From NCBI RefSeq assembly GCF_014773395.1, contig NZ_JACXAF010000016.1, positions 61,154 through 125,153 of the forward strand: a stretch of 64,000 bases of DNA, written 5' to 3'. The number at the start of each line of letters is the position of its first letter. Position 1 is the stretch's first letter. Source of the stretch: Neiella litorisoli (GTDB lineage Bacteria > Pseudomonadota > Gammaproteobacteria > Enterobacterales > Neiellaceae). Shown here in pieces: positions 7,385 through 16,633 of the stretch. A model generated the notes under the pieces. That model saw only the letters and a program-made list of their open reading frames with translations. It was not told the origin of the DNA and did no database searches. Both the position numbers and the translations under genes were made by a program.

Positions 7385-10003
7385 ATGTCTCAAACCCCTA
7401 GCTCAGGGTTTTCCGCGGTTCGCCGTGTCTTGACTGCTACATTACTGGCCATCGTTGCCAGTGCCCCCATCACCGCAGGTGCTTTTGAGCGCGGGAAGGT
7501 CGATATTGTTGGCCCTGATGGCAAACCCAAAGTGCAGGAACAGGCTGCTCCAACGCGGTATGGTCCTGTCGCCAATGCCGATACCCTGTGGCGCATCGCC
7601 AGTGTTACTCGCCCCGATGGTTCGATCTCTGTCTACCAGATGATGTATGCGCTGTACCTGAAAAACCCGCATGCATTTGAGCAAAACAACATTCACCTGC
7701 TGAGTCGCGGTAGCACCTTGCTGATCCCGACATTGGCAGAAACGCGGCAATATACCAACCGGCAAGCAGTTGCCCAATTGCGTGACGATGAGCAACGTCT
7801 TGCCGCCAGCCAAGCTACTAAGCCTGCCGCAGAGCCAGCAGCCACCGAGCAAGTTGCCGCCGCGCCAGCGAACAAACCTGAACCTGCCGCTGTTGAATCG
7901 CCTAAAGCGCAACCGGTTGCCGAAGCTCAACCTGAGCCAACTGAGCAAGTGGTTGCTGAGCAGCCCGCAGAGCCTCAGCCGCAAACCACCATTTCTGATC
8001 GCGAACGTCGTCTATACGACGCTCAAATGCGTCAGCTAAAAGAAGATTTGGCCAATTCGATTGGTAGCATTGAAACCCTGATTGACCAGAACCAACAGCT
8101 GGCCAGTCGAGTGGAAGATTTGTCCTCCACCATCGTCAATCTTGAAGCCGAGTTAACTCAGGAGCGCGAAGCTGCCGAGCAAGCTAGGGCGCAACTGACC
8201 AAGCAGACCGAAGTGACCAGCACCAAGGTCGATAGTTTGCTGGAGCAACCCATTGGCGCGTCGAGTATTTGGTTATGGTCGCTATCAGCTGGTTTGGCTG
8301 TGGTATTTGGCCTGATTGGCTGGCTGATTTTCCGCCACCGTAAGCATGCCGAAACAGCCCAGCAGCAAACGCCAAGCGAGCCGATGCCAGAAACCCTGCT
8401 GGCCCAAGAAGCGGTCGCTGAAGCGCCAGCCGAGGCCGATGCCACGGAGCAACAAGACAGCGCTGAAGAAGATGTTTTGCTGGATCTTGGTCTGGATGAT
8501 GACAAAGAGGCGCCAGAGGATGATGCGCTGGTTGATTTGGCACTGGATGATGCGCCGATTGAAGCTATTAGTCTGGATGACGATGATGAGGCTGCGATTG
8601 ACCTAGACGATGATAGCGCCGATCTGCTGGCCATGGACGATGATCTCAATGAGCCTGCTGACGATACCTCAAAGACGACAGAAACGCTGCCGGAAATGGC
8701 CGATATTCAGGAGCTGGATTTAGACCTGAGTGATGATGGTGGCGAGCTTACCCAAGATGCGCTCGACGCGCTGGCGGCAATGGATGAGCTTGCTGCATCC
8801 GATGGACCATCGTCGAGCGATGACGATGATTCATTAGAAGAGGCCTTTGATGCCATTGGTGCCAGTGACAGCAGCGAGCCTGCCACAGCGTCCGAAACGG
8901 CTGAATCAAGCGCCGATCCAGATGACATCATGGATGAATTTGCCGCTGCAGTGGCTGCGCAAACCGCGGCCGAAGAAGCTGGCGAATCGGTTAACGAGAT
9001 TGCCGACATCGATGATTTGGTCAACGAGTTTGACGCCGAAATTGCACCAGCAGAACAACCTCAGGAATTAGCAGAAGAACAGGTCGAAGAGCCAGAGCCG
9101 GAAACGGCGGCGGATGTTGACGAGCTATTGGCATCGGTTGCTGAGTCAGAAGAGAGTAATGATATTTCGCAGCAGGTTCAGGATGAATTGGATGAGCCGG
9201 AAACTGAAGAGCTGGTTGATATCGACAGTTTGCTGGCGGAATCGGGGCCTGAGCAGCCCCTTGCTGAGGCGCCTGAGGTCGAGACGGACATTGATATTGA
9301 AAGCCTTATTGCTGAAACCCAAGAAGCTGTTGATGTTTCAGCAGAGCAACAGTCCAGCGATGAAACGCTCACCGAGCTGGATGTTGATGATATTGTCGCA
9401 GCAGCGTCAGAACCAGAGCCCGAAACGTCGCAGGCGCTTGATAACGACGCCGCCGATGACCTGTTGGCCGAATTCGAATCGGATTTAGTTGCCGAGCCCG
9501 ATGACGATGCACAGCAAGATGAAGTGTCGTTTGATGAGCTTGAGCAGGAGTTTGATTTATCCAACGTTGCCGATGAGCTGCTGGATGAATCAAGCGACGA
9601 TCAGGAGGCCATTTCTGAAGCTGAGGAATTAAGCCAGCTGGCCGACGATGACAGTGTCGACTTTGATTCCGAACTCGCTGCTATTGAGCAACAGATGCCA
9701 GCCGAGCCAGAGCCAGCTGCGCCAAACAAAGACGGTGAAGATGAATATCTCGACATCGATCAGTTGTTGGCCGAGGCTGACGGTGCTGCCGGCCCTGATG
9801 ACGATATCATGCTGGTTGGCGATCTGGACGATGACATCGAGTTGGAAGAAGAAGATGGCATTGCCGCTAAGCTTGATCTGGCCAGAGCCTATATTGAAAT
9901 TGGCGACAAAGAGGTGGCTAAGCAATTACTGGAGGAAATTACCAATAATGGTAATGACAGCCAGAAAACCGAAGCCGCAGAACTACTGCAGCGATTAACT
10001 TAA
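7385..10003 (+). CDS. fimV: FimV/HubP-type polar hub protein
   Basis: An inner-membrane polar landmark protein that organises chemotaxis, flagellar or type IV pilus machinery and binds peptidoglycan through its periplasmic domain. The ATG at 7385 is chosen because AAAGGAAAGGA precedes it; a GTG further up has no such site. Order: signal-like segment (residues 1-33), LysM-like FimV N-domain with NADTLWRIA (about 58-115), Ala/Pro/Glu-rich linker, coiled coil (about 205-275), one membrane helix (about 294-316), a very acidic cytoplasmic region (about 330-810), and a C-terminal TPR-like element LDLARAYIEIGDKEVAKQLL. The acidic region carries repeated D-I/V-D-x-L-L/I motifs, for example DIDDLV, DVDELL, DIDSLL, DIESLI and DIDQLL. 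872 residues, within the variable range of the family. It sits between asd and truA, as in pseudomonads. Confidence 0.92.
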   Translation: MSQTPSSGFSAVRRVLTATLLAIVASAPITAGAFERGKVDIVGPDGKPKVQEQAAPTRYGPVANADTLWRIASVTRPDGSISVYQMMYALYLKNPHAFEQNNIHLLSRGSTLLIPTLAETRQYTNRQAVAQLRDDEQRLAASQATKPAAEPAATEQVAAAPANKPEPAAVESPKAQPVAEAQPEPTEQVVAEQPAEPQPQTTISDRERRLYDAQMRQLKEDLANSIGSIETLIDQNQQLASRVEDLSSTIVNLEAELTQEREAAEQARAQLTKQTEVTSTKVDSLLEQPIGASSIWLWSLSAGLAVVFGLIGWLIFRHRKHAETAQQQTPSEPMPETLLAQEAVAEAPAEADATEQQDSAEEDVLLDLGLDDDKEAPEDDALVDLALDDAPIEAISLDDDDEAAIDLDDDSADLLAMDDDLNEPADDTSKTTETLPEMADIQELDLDLSDDGGELTQDALDALAAMDELAASDGPSSSDDDDSLEEAFDAIGASDSSEPATASETAESSADPDDIMDEFAAAVAAQTAAEEAGESVNEIADIDDLVNEFDAEIAPAEQPQELAEEQVEEPEPETAADVDELLASVAESEESNDISQQVQDELDEPETEELVDIDSLLAESGPEQPLAEAPEVETDIDIESLIAETQEAVDVSAEQQSSDETLTELDVDDIVAAASEPEPETSQALDNDAADDLLAEFESDLVAEPDDDAQQDEVSFDELEQEFDLSNVADELLDESSDDQEAISEAEELSQLADDDSVDFDSELAAIEQQMPAEPEPAAPNKDGEDEYLDIDQLLAEADGAAGPDDDIMLVGDLDDDIELEEEDGIAAKLDLARAYIEIGDKEVAKQLLEEITNNGNDSQKTEAAELLQRLT

Positions 10004-10026
10004 GCGCTGCGGCATACCAATCAAAG

Positions 10027-10062
10027 CAAAGCTCGCTATAATGGCGAGCTTTGTTGTTTTTG
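10027..10062 (+). terminator. Terminator after fimV with an embedded -10 box for truA
   Basis: Ten-pair stem CAAAGCTCGC/GCGAGCTTTG followed by TTGTTTTT. The seven-base loop is TATAATG, so a perfect -10 hexamer (10037-10042) lies at the tip of the hairpin, 37 bases before the truA start. No strong -35 is seen; the terminator is clear, the promoter role is inferred. Confidence 0.75.
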
Positions 10063-10078
10063 AAGAGAGTAGACCGGC

Positions 10079-10879
10079 ATGCGCATTGCACTTGGTGTGG
10101 AGTATCAGGGCACCCGTTATTTTGGTTGGCAACGCCAGCGCGAGGTGGATAGCGTTCAGGCTCAAGTTGAACAAGCCTTGTCACACATTGCCAGCGAAAA
10201 CATTGAAGTGCTCTGTGCCGGACGCACCGATGCTGGCGTTCATGCCACCGGCCAAGTGGTTCACTTTGAATGTGCCAAACCCCGCGACATGGCGGCGTGG
10301 AGTTTGGGGGCCAATTCCCAATTGCCTGATGATATTGCTATTCGTTGGGCCCAACCGGTCGCTGATGATTTTCATGCGCGCTTTAGCGCAACGGCAAGGC
10401 GCTATCGTTATATCATTCTCAATCAACGGCTTAGACCAGGGATCATGCGCTTTGGTGTGACTCATCATTATCATCCACTTGATGCCGATGCCATGCATCA
10501 AGCTGCGCAATGTTTACTCGGTGAGCTGGATTTCAGCAGCTTCCGCGCGGTTCATTGTCAGTCCAACTCACCATTTCGCAATGTTCATCATGTTGCGGTC
10601 AAACGTTTCGGTGACTATTTGGTGGTTGATATTCAGGCCAACGCATTTGTGCATCACATGGTCCGCAATATTGTCGGATCGCTGATCAAAGTGGGTGAAG
10701 GCGAGCGCGACGGCGACTGGTTGCAGCAAGTGCTAGAGGCAAAAGACCGGACGGTTGCAGCGGCGACTGCCAAACCACATGGTTTGTATTTGGTCAATGT
10801 CATCTATCCTGAAGAGTACGCCATTCCCAAACCAACCATGGGGCCATTGTTCCTGCCCGATGACTTTGATTTGAATTGA
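10079..10879 (+). CDS. truA: tRNA pseudouridine(38-40) synthase
   Basis: Isomerises uridines 38, 39 and 40 in the anticodon arm of many tRNAs. The N-terminal [15 protein letters not shown] and the catalytic aspartate Asp51 in [18 protein letters not shown] are canonical, as are the RYRYIILN strand and the later [12 protein letters not shown]. Length 266 is normal. The start ATG follows GAAGAGAGTAGACC. Located between fimV and accD, as in related genomes, although the dedA gene found between truA and accD in E. coli is absent. Confidence 0.96.
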   Translation: MRIALGVEYQGTRYFGWQRQREVDSVQAQVEQALSHIASENIEVLCAGRTDAGVHATGQVVHFECAKPRDMAAWSLGANSQLPDDIAIRWAQPVADDFHARFSATARRYRYIILNQRLRPGIMRFGVTHHYHPLDADAMHQAAQCLLGELDFSSFRAVHCQSNSPFRNVHHVAVKRFGDYLVVDIQANAFVHHMVRNIVGSLIKVGEGERDGDWLQQVLEAKDRTVAAATAKPHGLYLVNVIYPEEYAIPKPTMGPLFLPDDFDLN

Positions 10880-11014
10880 ACAAACAATGGCGCTGGTGGT
10901 CCAACTGACACATCGGGTAAGACCAGTAAACGATGAACAATCACATTAGTTGTGGTTTAATGTGCCGGTTTTATTAATGAATTTCATCCGCGGACAGCGA
11001 CCGAGAATAAAAAC

Positions 11015-11899
11015 ATGAGCTGGATTGAAAAGATTCTCCCCAAAAACAAAGTAGACGCTTCGCTGCGTCGCAATATTCCAGAAGGCGTTTGGAGTAAGTG
11101 TAATGGCTGTGAGCAAGTCATTTACCGTGCCGAACTGGAACGCAACCTCGAAGTTTGCCCTAAGTGTGGTCATCACATGCGTATTGGCGCACGGGCGCGC
11201 TTAGAGCGCTTGTTAGACGAGGGCAATCGGGTTGAGATTGGTGCCGATTTAGAGCCCAAAGACGTGCTCAAGTTTAAAGATTCAAAGCGTTACAAAGAAC
11301 GTATCGCTTCGGCGCAAAAATCCACTGGTGAAAAAGATGCGTTGGTGGTGATGAGTGGCGCAATCAAAGACGTCAAAGTGGTAGCTGCGGCGTTTGAATT
11401 TTCTTTCATGGGCGGCTCGATGGCATCGGTTGTTGGTGCTCGTTTTGTGCAAGCAGCGGAATACTGCATGGAGCACAACCTGCCGTTGGTGTGTTTTTCC
11501 GCCAGTGGTGGCGCGCGCATGCAAGAAGCATTATTTAGCTTGATGCAAATGGCAAAAACCTCAGCGGCGCTGGCGCGGATGTCTGAGCAAGGGTTGCCAT
11601 TCATTTCCGTGCTGACCGATCCAACCATGGGTGGCGTATCAGCAAGTCTGGCTATGCTGGGCGATATTAATGTTGCTGAACCCAAAGCCTTGATTGGTTT
11701 TGCTGGCCCTCGAGTTATTGAACAAACCGTACGGGAAAAACTGCCAGAGGGTTTCCAGCGCAGTGAGTTCCTGGTGGAGCATGGCGCAGTGGATATGATC
11801 GTCGATCGTCGTGAAATGCGTGACACTTTGGCTCGCTTGCTGGCTAAGCTGACCAATCAGCCAACCACCGAAAGCGAACTACTTCCACTTTCTGAGTAA
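11015..11899 (+). CDS. accD: Acetyl-CoA carboxylase, carboxyltransferase beta subunit
   Basis: With AccA it transfers the carboxyl group from carboxybiotin-BCCP to acetyl-CoA, giving malonyl-CoA. The N-terminal zinc ribbon has four cysteines (Cys29, Cys32, Cys48, Cys51, in CNGC and CPKC). The crotonase-fold body shows [32 protein letters not shown] and [17 protein letters not shown], all typical of AccD. Length 294. The stop codon overlaps the folC start by one base (TAATG), indicating translational coupling in the accD-folC-SPOR-cvpA-purF run. Confidence 0.97.
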   Translation: MSWIEKILPKNKVDASLRRNIPEGVWSKCNGCEQVIYRAELERNLEVCPKCGHHMRIGARARLERLLDEGNRVEIGADLEPKDVLKFKDSKRYKERIASAQKSTGEKDALVVMSGAIKDVKVVAAAFEFSFMGGSMASVVGARFVQAAEYCMEHNLPLVCFSASGGARMQEALFSLMQMAKTSAALARMSEQGLPFISVLTDPTMGGVSASLAMLGDINVAEPKALIGFAGPRVIEQTVREKLPEGFQRSEFLVEHGAVDMIVDRREMRDTLARLLAKLTNQPTTESELLPLSE

Positions 11900-13161
11900 T
11901 GTCGACTCACTCAATTCCCAGCCGCTCATTAGATGAGTGGCTGGCATATCTCGAATCGATTCATCCAACGACCATTGAACTCGGTCTCGAACGTGTTGGC
12001 CAAGTGGCCAAGCAACTGTCGTTGACCCATATGCCTCACAGCAAAGTGATTACCGTGGCGGGCACCAATGGTAAAGGCTCTACCTGTGCCTACATTGAAC
12101 ATTGTTTAACTAATGCCGGTTACAGTGTCGGTGTTTATAGTTCGCCACATTTAGTGGACTATCGCGAGCGAGTTCGGCTCAACCATCAGATGCTCACCGC
12201 ACCGCAGCATTGCCAAGCCTTTGCGGCGGTTGAAGCGGCCCGCGATGACGTCAGTTTAAGTTATTTTGAATTCGGCACGTTGGCGGCGTTGTGGTTGCTG
12301 CAACAAGCGGCTCCCGATGTCATTTTGTTGGAAGTCGGCTTGGGTGGGCGTTTAGATGCAACCAATATCGTTGAGCCAGATGTCGCCGTTGTCACCACTG
12401 TAGACTTCGATCATCAAGCCTTTTTGGGCGACGATATTGAGCAAATTGGTTTTGAAAAGGCCGGCATTTTTCGCGCTTCCAAGCCTGCGGTTCTCGGCGA
12501 TGAGAATTTGCCTAAGAGTGTTGCCCAACACGCCTCGGCGATTGGCGCCAACATCATCGCAGCAGGTGTTGATTTTGAGCTTCAGCCGAGCGCTAATGAC
12601 AGTTGGCATTACCACTCCGGCGAATTGCACATTGATGATATTGCGCAGCCGCAGTTGCCGATTGCTAATTTGGCAACGGCCATAGCGGCGATTCAGGCAT
12701 TGCAATTACCCGTGTCTGACCAGGCTATTCGCGACGGGCTCGCCGCCGCAGCATTGCCAGGCCGCTGGCAGCAATTACGCTCGGCGCCTAGGGTCATTGC
12801 CGATGTTGCCCATAATCCGCAATCGACTCGATTGTTGGCGCAGCAAATCGCTCGGGCGAAGCGGCAACACGCCAAAGTGCATGCTGTTGTTGCCATGTTG
12901 GCCGATAAAGACAGCCTTAATTCAGTGAAACCGCTGCTGCCCGTGATCGACCATTGGCACTTGGCTGGTTTGGCGGTGCCACGGGGCGCCAGTGCCGCGC
13001 AACTATCACAAGTGTTTGACTGCGCAGTTAGTCAGCACATAAATGTCTCAGATGCGCTGGCACAAGCTCTTGAAACGGCAGGTCAAGATGATATGGTTGT
13101 CGTCTTCGGCTCATTCTATACGGTTGCAGAGGCGCAATCCGTGCTGCAAGGAAATACCTGA
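11899..13161 (+). CDS. folC: Bifunctional dihydrofolate synthase / folylpolyglutamate synthase
   Basis: Adds glutamate to dihydropteroate and extends gamma-glutamyl tails on folates. This Mur-ligase-like enzyme shows the ATP loop VAGTNGKGSTCAYIE (about 52-66), the folate-binding SSPHLVDYRERVRL, and ILLEVGLGGRLDATN; the C-terminal domain contains VIADVAHNPQSTRLL, with its ADP-phosphate-contacting histidine-asparagine. Length 420 is standard. The start shares a base with the accD stop; the downstream SPOR gene begins two bases after the folC stop. Confidence 0.95.
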   Translation: MSTHSIPSRSLDEWLAYLESIHPTTIELGLERVGQVAKQLSLTHMPHSKVITVAGTNGKGSTCAYIEHCLTNAGYSVGVYSSPHLVDYRERVRLNHQMLTAPQHCQAFAAVEAARDDVSLSYFEFGTLAALWLLQQAAPDVILLEVGLGGRLDATNIVEPDVAVVTTVDFDHQAFLGDDIEQIGFEKAGIFRASKPAVLGDENLPKSVAQHASAIGANIIAAGVDFELQPSANDSWHYHSGELHIDDIAQPQLPIANLATAIAAIQALQLPVSDQAIRDGLAAAALPGRWQQLRSAPRVIADVAHNPQSTRLLAQQIARAKRQHAKVHAVVAMLADKDSLNSVKPLLPVIDHWHLAGLAVPRGASAAQLSQVFDCAVSQHINVSDALAQALETAGQDDMVVVFGSFYTVAEAQSVLQGNT

Positions 13162-13163
13162 GC

Positions 13164-13739
13164 GTGAACTCTCAACTCAAGCATCGATTAGTCGGCGCAA
13201 CCGTGCTAGTGGCACTGGCTGCGATTATTCTGCCGGATGTGCTCGATGCTCAAAAAGTCAGCCGTAAGCAAGACTTCGCCATGATCCCGTTGCAGCCGCA
13301 ACTATCGGCTCCGGAATTTCAGCTTGAGCAACCGATTGAACAACTGACAGCGCCCAACCAAGCCACTGAGCAGCCACCAACTGACGCTGATGACAGCTCG
13401 ATAGTGGATGACGATAATACTTTATTAGCGCAGCCTGTAGCTGCCGAGCCGGCGGTTAATCCGTCAGACCGACAATTGGCCCAATTCAATGATAGTGGCT
13501 GGGTATTGCAACTTGGCGTATTTCGTAATGCCAACAACGTCAATGCGCTGATCGAAAAACTTAGAGAGGCGGGCTTTCCTGCCTTTAGCAAGCCTAAAAC
13601 CGCCGTTCAGGGCAAGCCAACATGGGTTTATGTTGGCCCCAATCTCGACAAGCAGAAACTGTCTGCGATGCAGCCCGAAGTCAAGCGCTTGACTGGCTTG
13701 AACGGACGCGTCTTTCCCTATAATCCACAAAGCCAATAA
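13164..13739 (+). CDS. dedD: SPOR-domain cell division protein (DedD-like)
   Basis: DedD-type proteins localise to the septum by binding denuded peptidoglycan glycan strands with their C-terminal SPOR domain. Here a GTG start two bases after folC gives a short cytoplasmic segment, a membrane anchor (about residues 9-24, LVGATVLVALAAIIL), a Gln/Pro/Ala-rich periplasmic linker, and a SPOR domain from about 112 (WVLQLGVFRNANNVNALIEKL, ending at PYNPQ). Length 191 (E. coli DedD 220). The position between folC and cvpA matches E. coli dedD, which supports the symbol. Confidence 0.88.
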   Translation: MNSQLKHRLVGATVLVALAAIILPDVLDAQKVSRKQDFAMIPLQPQLSAPEFQLEQPIEQLTAPNQATEQPPTDADDSSIVDDDNTLLAQPVAAEPAVNPSDRQLAQFNDSGWVLQLGVFRNANNVNALIEKLREAGFPAFSKPKTAVQGKPTWVYVGPNLDKQKLSAMQPEVKRLTGLNGRVFPYNPQSQ

Positions 13740-13806
13740 ATCGTCATGGTCAAGCCTGTAATTATTTTGTTAGAATTCGCGCCGATTTCGGCAAGTGAGT
13801 ATTAGC

Positions 13807-14307
13807 ATGGTTTGGGTTGACTATTCGATTCTTGCGATTGTCTTAATATCGGCGCTGGTTAGTTTAATTCGCGGTTTCAGCCGTGAAGCGATTTCGCTAC
13901 TTACCTGGGTCATTGCTTTTTTCATTGCTAGTCAGTTTTATCAAGATTTGTCCGTCTTTCTGACCGGTATTGAAGATGCGCTGTTGAGGGATGCTGCAGC
14001 GATCGCCGCCTTGTTTATTTGCACTCTGATTTTAGGGGCGCTAGTGAACACAGTGATCGGCAATTTGGTTGATAAAACCGGCTTGTCAGGAACAGATCGA
14101 GTACTAGGCTTGGTCTTTGGTGGTTTGCGTGGTGTGTTAATTGTCTGCGCTTTGCTATTTTTCATGGATGCCTTTACCGGCGCAGCACAAACTCAGTGGT
14201 GGCAGCAATCGTTGCTTATCCCTGAATTTAAAATTGTAGTTCGTTGGTTTTTTGATTATATCGAGCAGTCGTCCGACTTATTAAAGGTAGCGACGACCTC
14301 AAGCTGA
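13807..14307 (+). CDS. cvpA: CvpA family membrane protein
   Basis: CvpA is a small inner-membrane protein needed for colicin V production and for purF-linked and envelope-stress phenotypes; its biochemical role is unresolved. The ATG at 13807 ([12 protein letters not shown]) is preferred over an in-frame GTG four codons upstream, since MVWVDY is the family's usual N-terminus and AAGTGAG lies just before it. Four hydrophobic segments are visible at about 5-25, 33-48, 66-88 and 104-122, with the conserved [13 protein letters not shown] near residue 25. 166 residues. Directly upstream of purF. Confidence 0.93.
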   Translation: MVWVDYSILAIVLISALVSLIRGFSREAISLLTWVIAFFIASQFYQDLSVFLTGIEDALLRDAAAIAALFICTLILGALVNTVIGNLVDKTGLSGTDRVLGLVFGGLRGVLIVCALLFFMDAFTGAAQTQWWQQSLLIPEFKIVVRWFFDYIEQSSDLLKVATTSS

Positions 14308-14320
14308 GGTGACCCTTCTT

Positions 14321-15844
14321 ATGTGCGGTATTGTGGGCATTGTGGCGAATTCGCCAGTGAACCAAACTATTTATGACGCGTTGACTGTATTGCAGCATCG
14401 CGGTCAAGACGCAGCCGGTATCATGACCATTGATGATCAGCAGCGTTTTCGTCTACGCAAAGCCAACGGTTTAGTGCGCGATGTGTTCGGCACTTTGCAT
14501 ATGCACCGCTTGCAGGGCCACATTGGTCTTGGCCATGTTCGTTACCCAACGGCTGGTAGCTCAAGCTCGGCAGAAGCGCAGCCATTTTATGCCAACTCGC
14601 CATTTGGCGTGTCGCTGGCTCACAATGGCAACCTCACCAATGCCGACGAACTCAAAGAAATGCTTTATCAGACGGCTCGTCGCCACATTAACACCACCTC
14701 TGACTCAGAAGTGTTGCTCAATGTCTTGGCCCACGAAATGTGTGTCTCGCGGCAGTGGAGCCTGACTCCTGATGATATTTTCAGTGCGGTTAAGGCAACC
14801 GTTAAACAGGTCCGCGGCGGCTATGCGGCGGTGGCTCTGATTATTGGTCATGGTTTGATTGCCTTCCGCGACCCCCACGGTATTCGTCCGTTGGTATTGG
14901 GCTCTCGGGTTGATGAGCAAGGCAATACCGACTATATGGTTGCGTCGGAAAGTGTTGCGCTTGATGTTTGTGGTTTTACGCTAGAGCGCGATATTGAGCC
15001 AGGCGAAGCGATTTACATCACTGACGATGGTCAATTGTTTAGCCAACAGTGCGTGGAGAAATTCTCTCACAGCCCTTGTATCTTCGAGTTCGTTTACTTT
15101 GCTCGCCCTGACTCCTTCATTGATAAAGTCTCTGTCTATCAAGCTCGCGTCCGCATGGGCCGCAAGCTCGGACAAAAGATCCGTCGCGAGTGGGAAGACA
15201 AAGACATCGATGTGATCATCCCGATCCCTGAAACGTCCTGTGATATTGCTTTGGAGATTGCTGCTGAGCTGAAAATTCCGTATCGCCAAGGTTTCGTAAA
15301 AAATCGCTACATTGGCCGCACCTTTATCATGCCAGGGCAAAAAACGCGGAAAAAATCAGTACGCCAGAAGCTCAACGCCATTGGTGAAGAATTCAAAGGC
15401 AAAAACGTACTGTTAGTGGATGATTCGATTGTGCGTGGCACTACCTCGCAACAGATTATCGAAATGGCTCGTGATAGCGGCGCTAATAAAGTTTACTTCG
15501 CTTCTGCGGCGCCGGAAATTCGTTATCCCAACGTCTACGGTATTGATATGCCATCAGCCGAAGAGCTGATTGCTCATGATCGGACGGTTAATGGCATTTG
15601 CGAGGCAATCGAAGCGGACGGTCTGATTTTCCAAGATCTCAGTGATTTGATTGAAGCTGTAAGAGAAGGCAACACGGATCTAACTGGTTTCGAAACATCG
15701 GTGTTTGATGGTTGCTATATCACCAATGACATCGACAGCGGTTACTTGCAAATGTTGAACGACATGCGCAATGACGATGCCAAAGCGGATCGAGCGGCAG
15801 AGCTGGCTTCGAACTTAGAGATGCATAACGAAGGCCACCCATAG
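14321..15844 (+). CDS. purF: Amidophosphoribosyltransferase
   Basis: First committed step of purine synthesis: transfers ammonia from glutamine to PRPP. The ATG at 14321 is the true start because removal of Met exposes the N-terminal nucleophile cysteine of MCGIVGI; an in-frame GTG at 14309 would bury it. The Ntn glutaminase domain (1 to about 230) shows [11 protein letters not shown] and GHVRYPTAG; the phosphoribosyltransferase domain carries the PRPP loop [13 protein letters not shown] (about residue 365). No iron-sulfur propeptide is present, as in E. coli. 507 residues; last gene of the accD-purF run, followed by a terminator. Confidence 0.97.
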   Translation: MCGIVGIVANSPVNQTIYDALTVLQHRGQDAAGIMTIDDQQRFRLRKANGLVRDVFGTLHMHRLQGHIGLGHVRYPTAGSSSSAEAQPFYANSPFGVSLAHNGNLTNADELKEMLYQTARRHINTTSDSEVLLNVLAHEMCVSRQWSLTPDDIFSAVKATVKQVRGGYAAVALIIGHGLIAFRDPHGIRPLVLGSRVDEQGNTDYMVASESVALDVCGFTLERDIEPGEAIYITDDGQLFSQQCVEKFSHSPCIFEFVYFARPDSFIDKVSVYQARVRMGRKLGQKIRREWEDKDIDVIIPIPETSCDIALEIAAELKIPYRQGFVKNRYIGRTFIMPGQKTRKKSVRQKLNAIGEEFKGKNVLLVDDSIVRGTTSQQIIEMARDSGANKVYFASAAPEIRYPNVYGIDMPSAEELIAHDRTVNGICEAIEADGLIFQDLSDLIEAVREGNTDLTGFETSVFDGCYITNDIDSGYLQMLNDMRNDDAKADRAAELASNLEMHNEGHP

Positions 15845-15870
15845 GTCGCTTCGTCGTGACGGAACAAATG

Positions 15871-15899
15871 AAAAAGGCAGCCTCGGCTGCCTTTGTTGT
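15871..15899. terminator. Terminator between purF and the convergent Yip1-like gene
   Basis: Stem AAAGGCAGC/GCTGCCTTT around a CTCG loop, with A-tract before and T-rich tract after. It lies between two convergent genes and probably serves both. Confidence 0.85.
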
Positions 15900-15913
15900 T
15901 TTTGCTGAAGGTG

Positions 15914-16513
15914 CTATTGAACGAATACTGGGCCTAGCCCGAGGTTCCACAAGATCACGGTACCAGCTAGTGTTGACACCAGCAGCACCAGACCGCAGGT
16001 GACCACCGAACTGGCGTAGATAAAGCCGCGCTCTTCTGGAATGTGCATCAAAATTGGAATGCCGGAGTAGAGCAAATAGACCGAGTAGGCCAGTCCCGCC
16101 AGTCCCACCAACATGACGAACCAGACCGCCGGATAGAGGGCAGCAAAGCCCACCATAAACAGCGGTGTCGCGGTGTACGATGCCAATTCAAGACATTGGG
16201 TATAGGTGGGTGATGAGCCAAAGGTGTTGGCCATCCATTTTGCCAGATAGGCGAGGGCACCAACGCCAGCGAGCAACGCAACGTACATGGCTACTGCCAT
16301 CATCAAGGCCGAGTTCGATGATAGAAATATTGGGTCGCCAGCGCCGATTCGCCAGCCGATGTGCACTGCCGACATGTAAGCACATACTGACGGGATCAGG
16401 GCGACCAGCATGATATGAGCAATGCTATAGGACGCGCTCTCGTGCTCGCGATCAATGGTTTGCCATTCTTCTCGTGGGTGCGCATACAGGCCCCAAAGAT
16501 GGTTCAGGATCAT
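15914..16513 (-). CDS. Yip1 family integral membrane protein
   Basis: 199 residues with five hydrophobic segments at about 30-50, 65-92, 110-130, 132-153 and 167-190. The N-terminus HLWGLYAHPREEW is characteristic of the bacterial Yip1 domain family, in which a short amphipathic start ending in P-x-E/K-x-W precedes the membrane part. The bacterial function is unknown; no catalytic motif is visible. It is a single-gene unit on the minus strand, 120 bases downstream of the c-di-GMP gene, with which it may be co-transcribed. Confidence 0.8.
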   Translation of the reverse strand: MILNHLWGLYAHPREEWQTIDREHESASYSIAHIMLVALIPSVCAYMSAVHIGWRIGAGDPIFLSSNSALMMAVAMYVALLAGVGALAYLAKWMANTFGSSPTYTQCLELASYTATPLFMVGFAALYPAVWFVMLVGLAGLAYSVYLLYSGIPILMHIPEERGFIYASSVVTCGLVLLVSTLAGTVILWNLGLGPVFVQ

Positions 16514-16633
16514 AGCTATTTCCTTCTTTATTCTGTGTCACCGTTTATACGGCGTTCTCACCAGCAACAGTTCAATTTTTAAACTGCTAAAACCACTGTT
16601 GACGAGGGGCTGAGTTTCGTCAAGCTTAGATTT

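Noticed and set aside
8158..9564. Long antisense open frames inside fimV
   Set aside because: They are serine-rich shadows produced by the GAT/GAA/GCC codon bias of the acidic FimV region.
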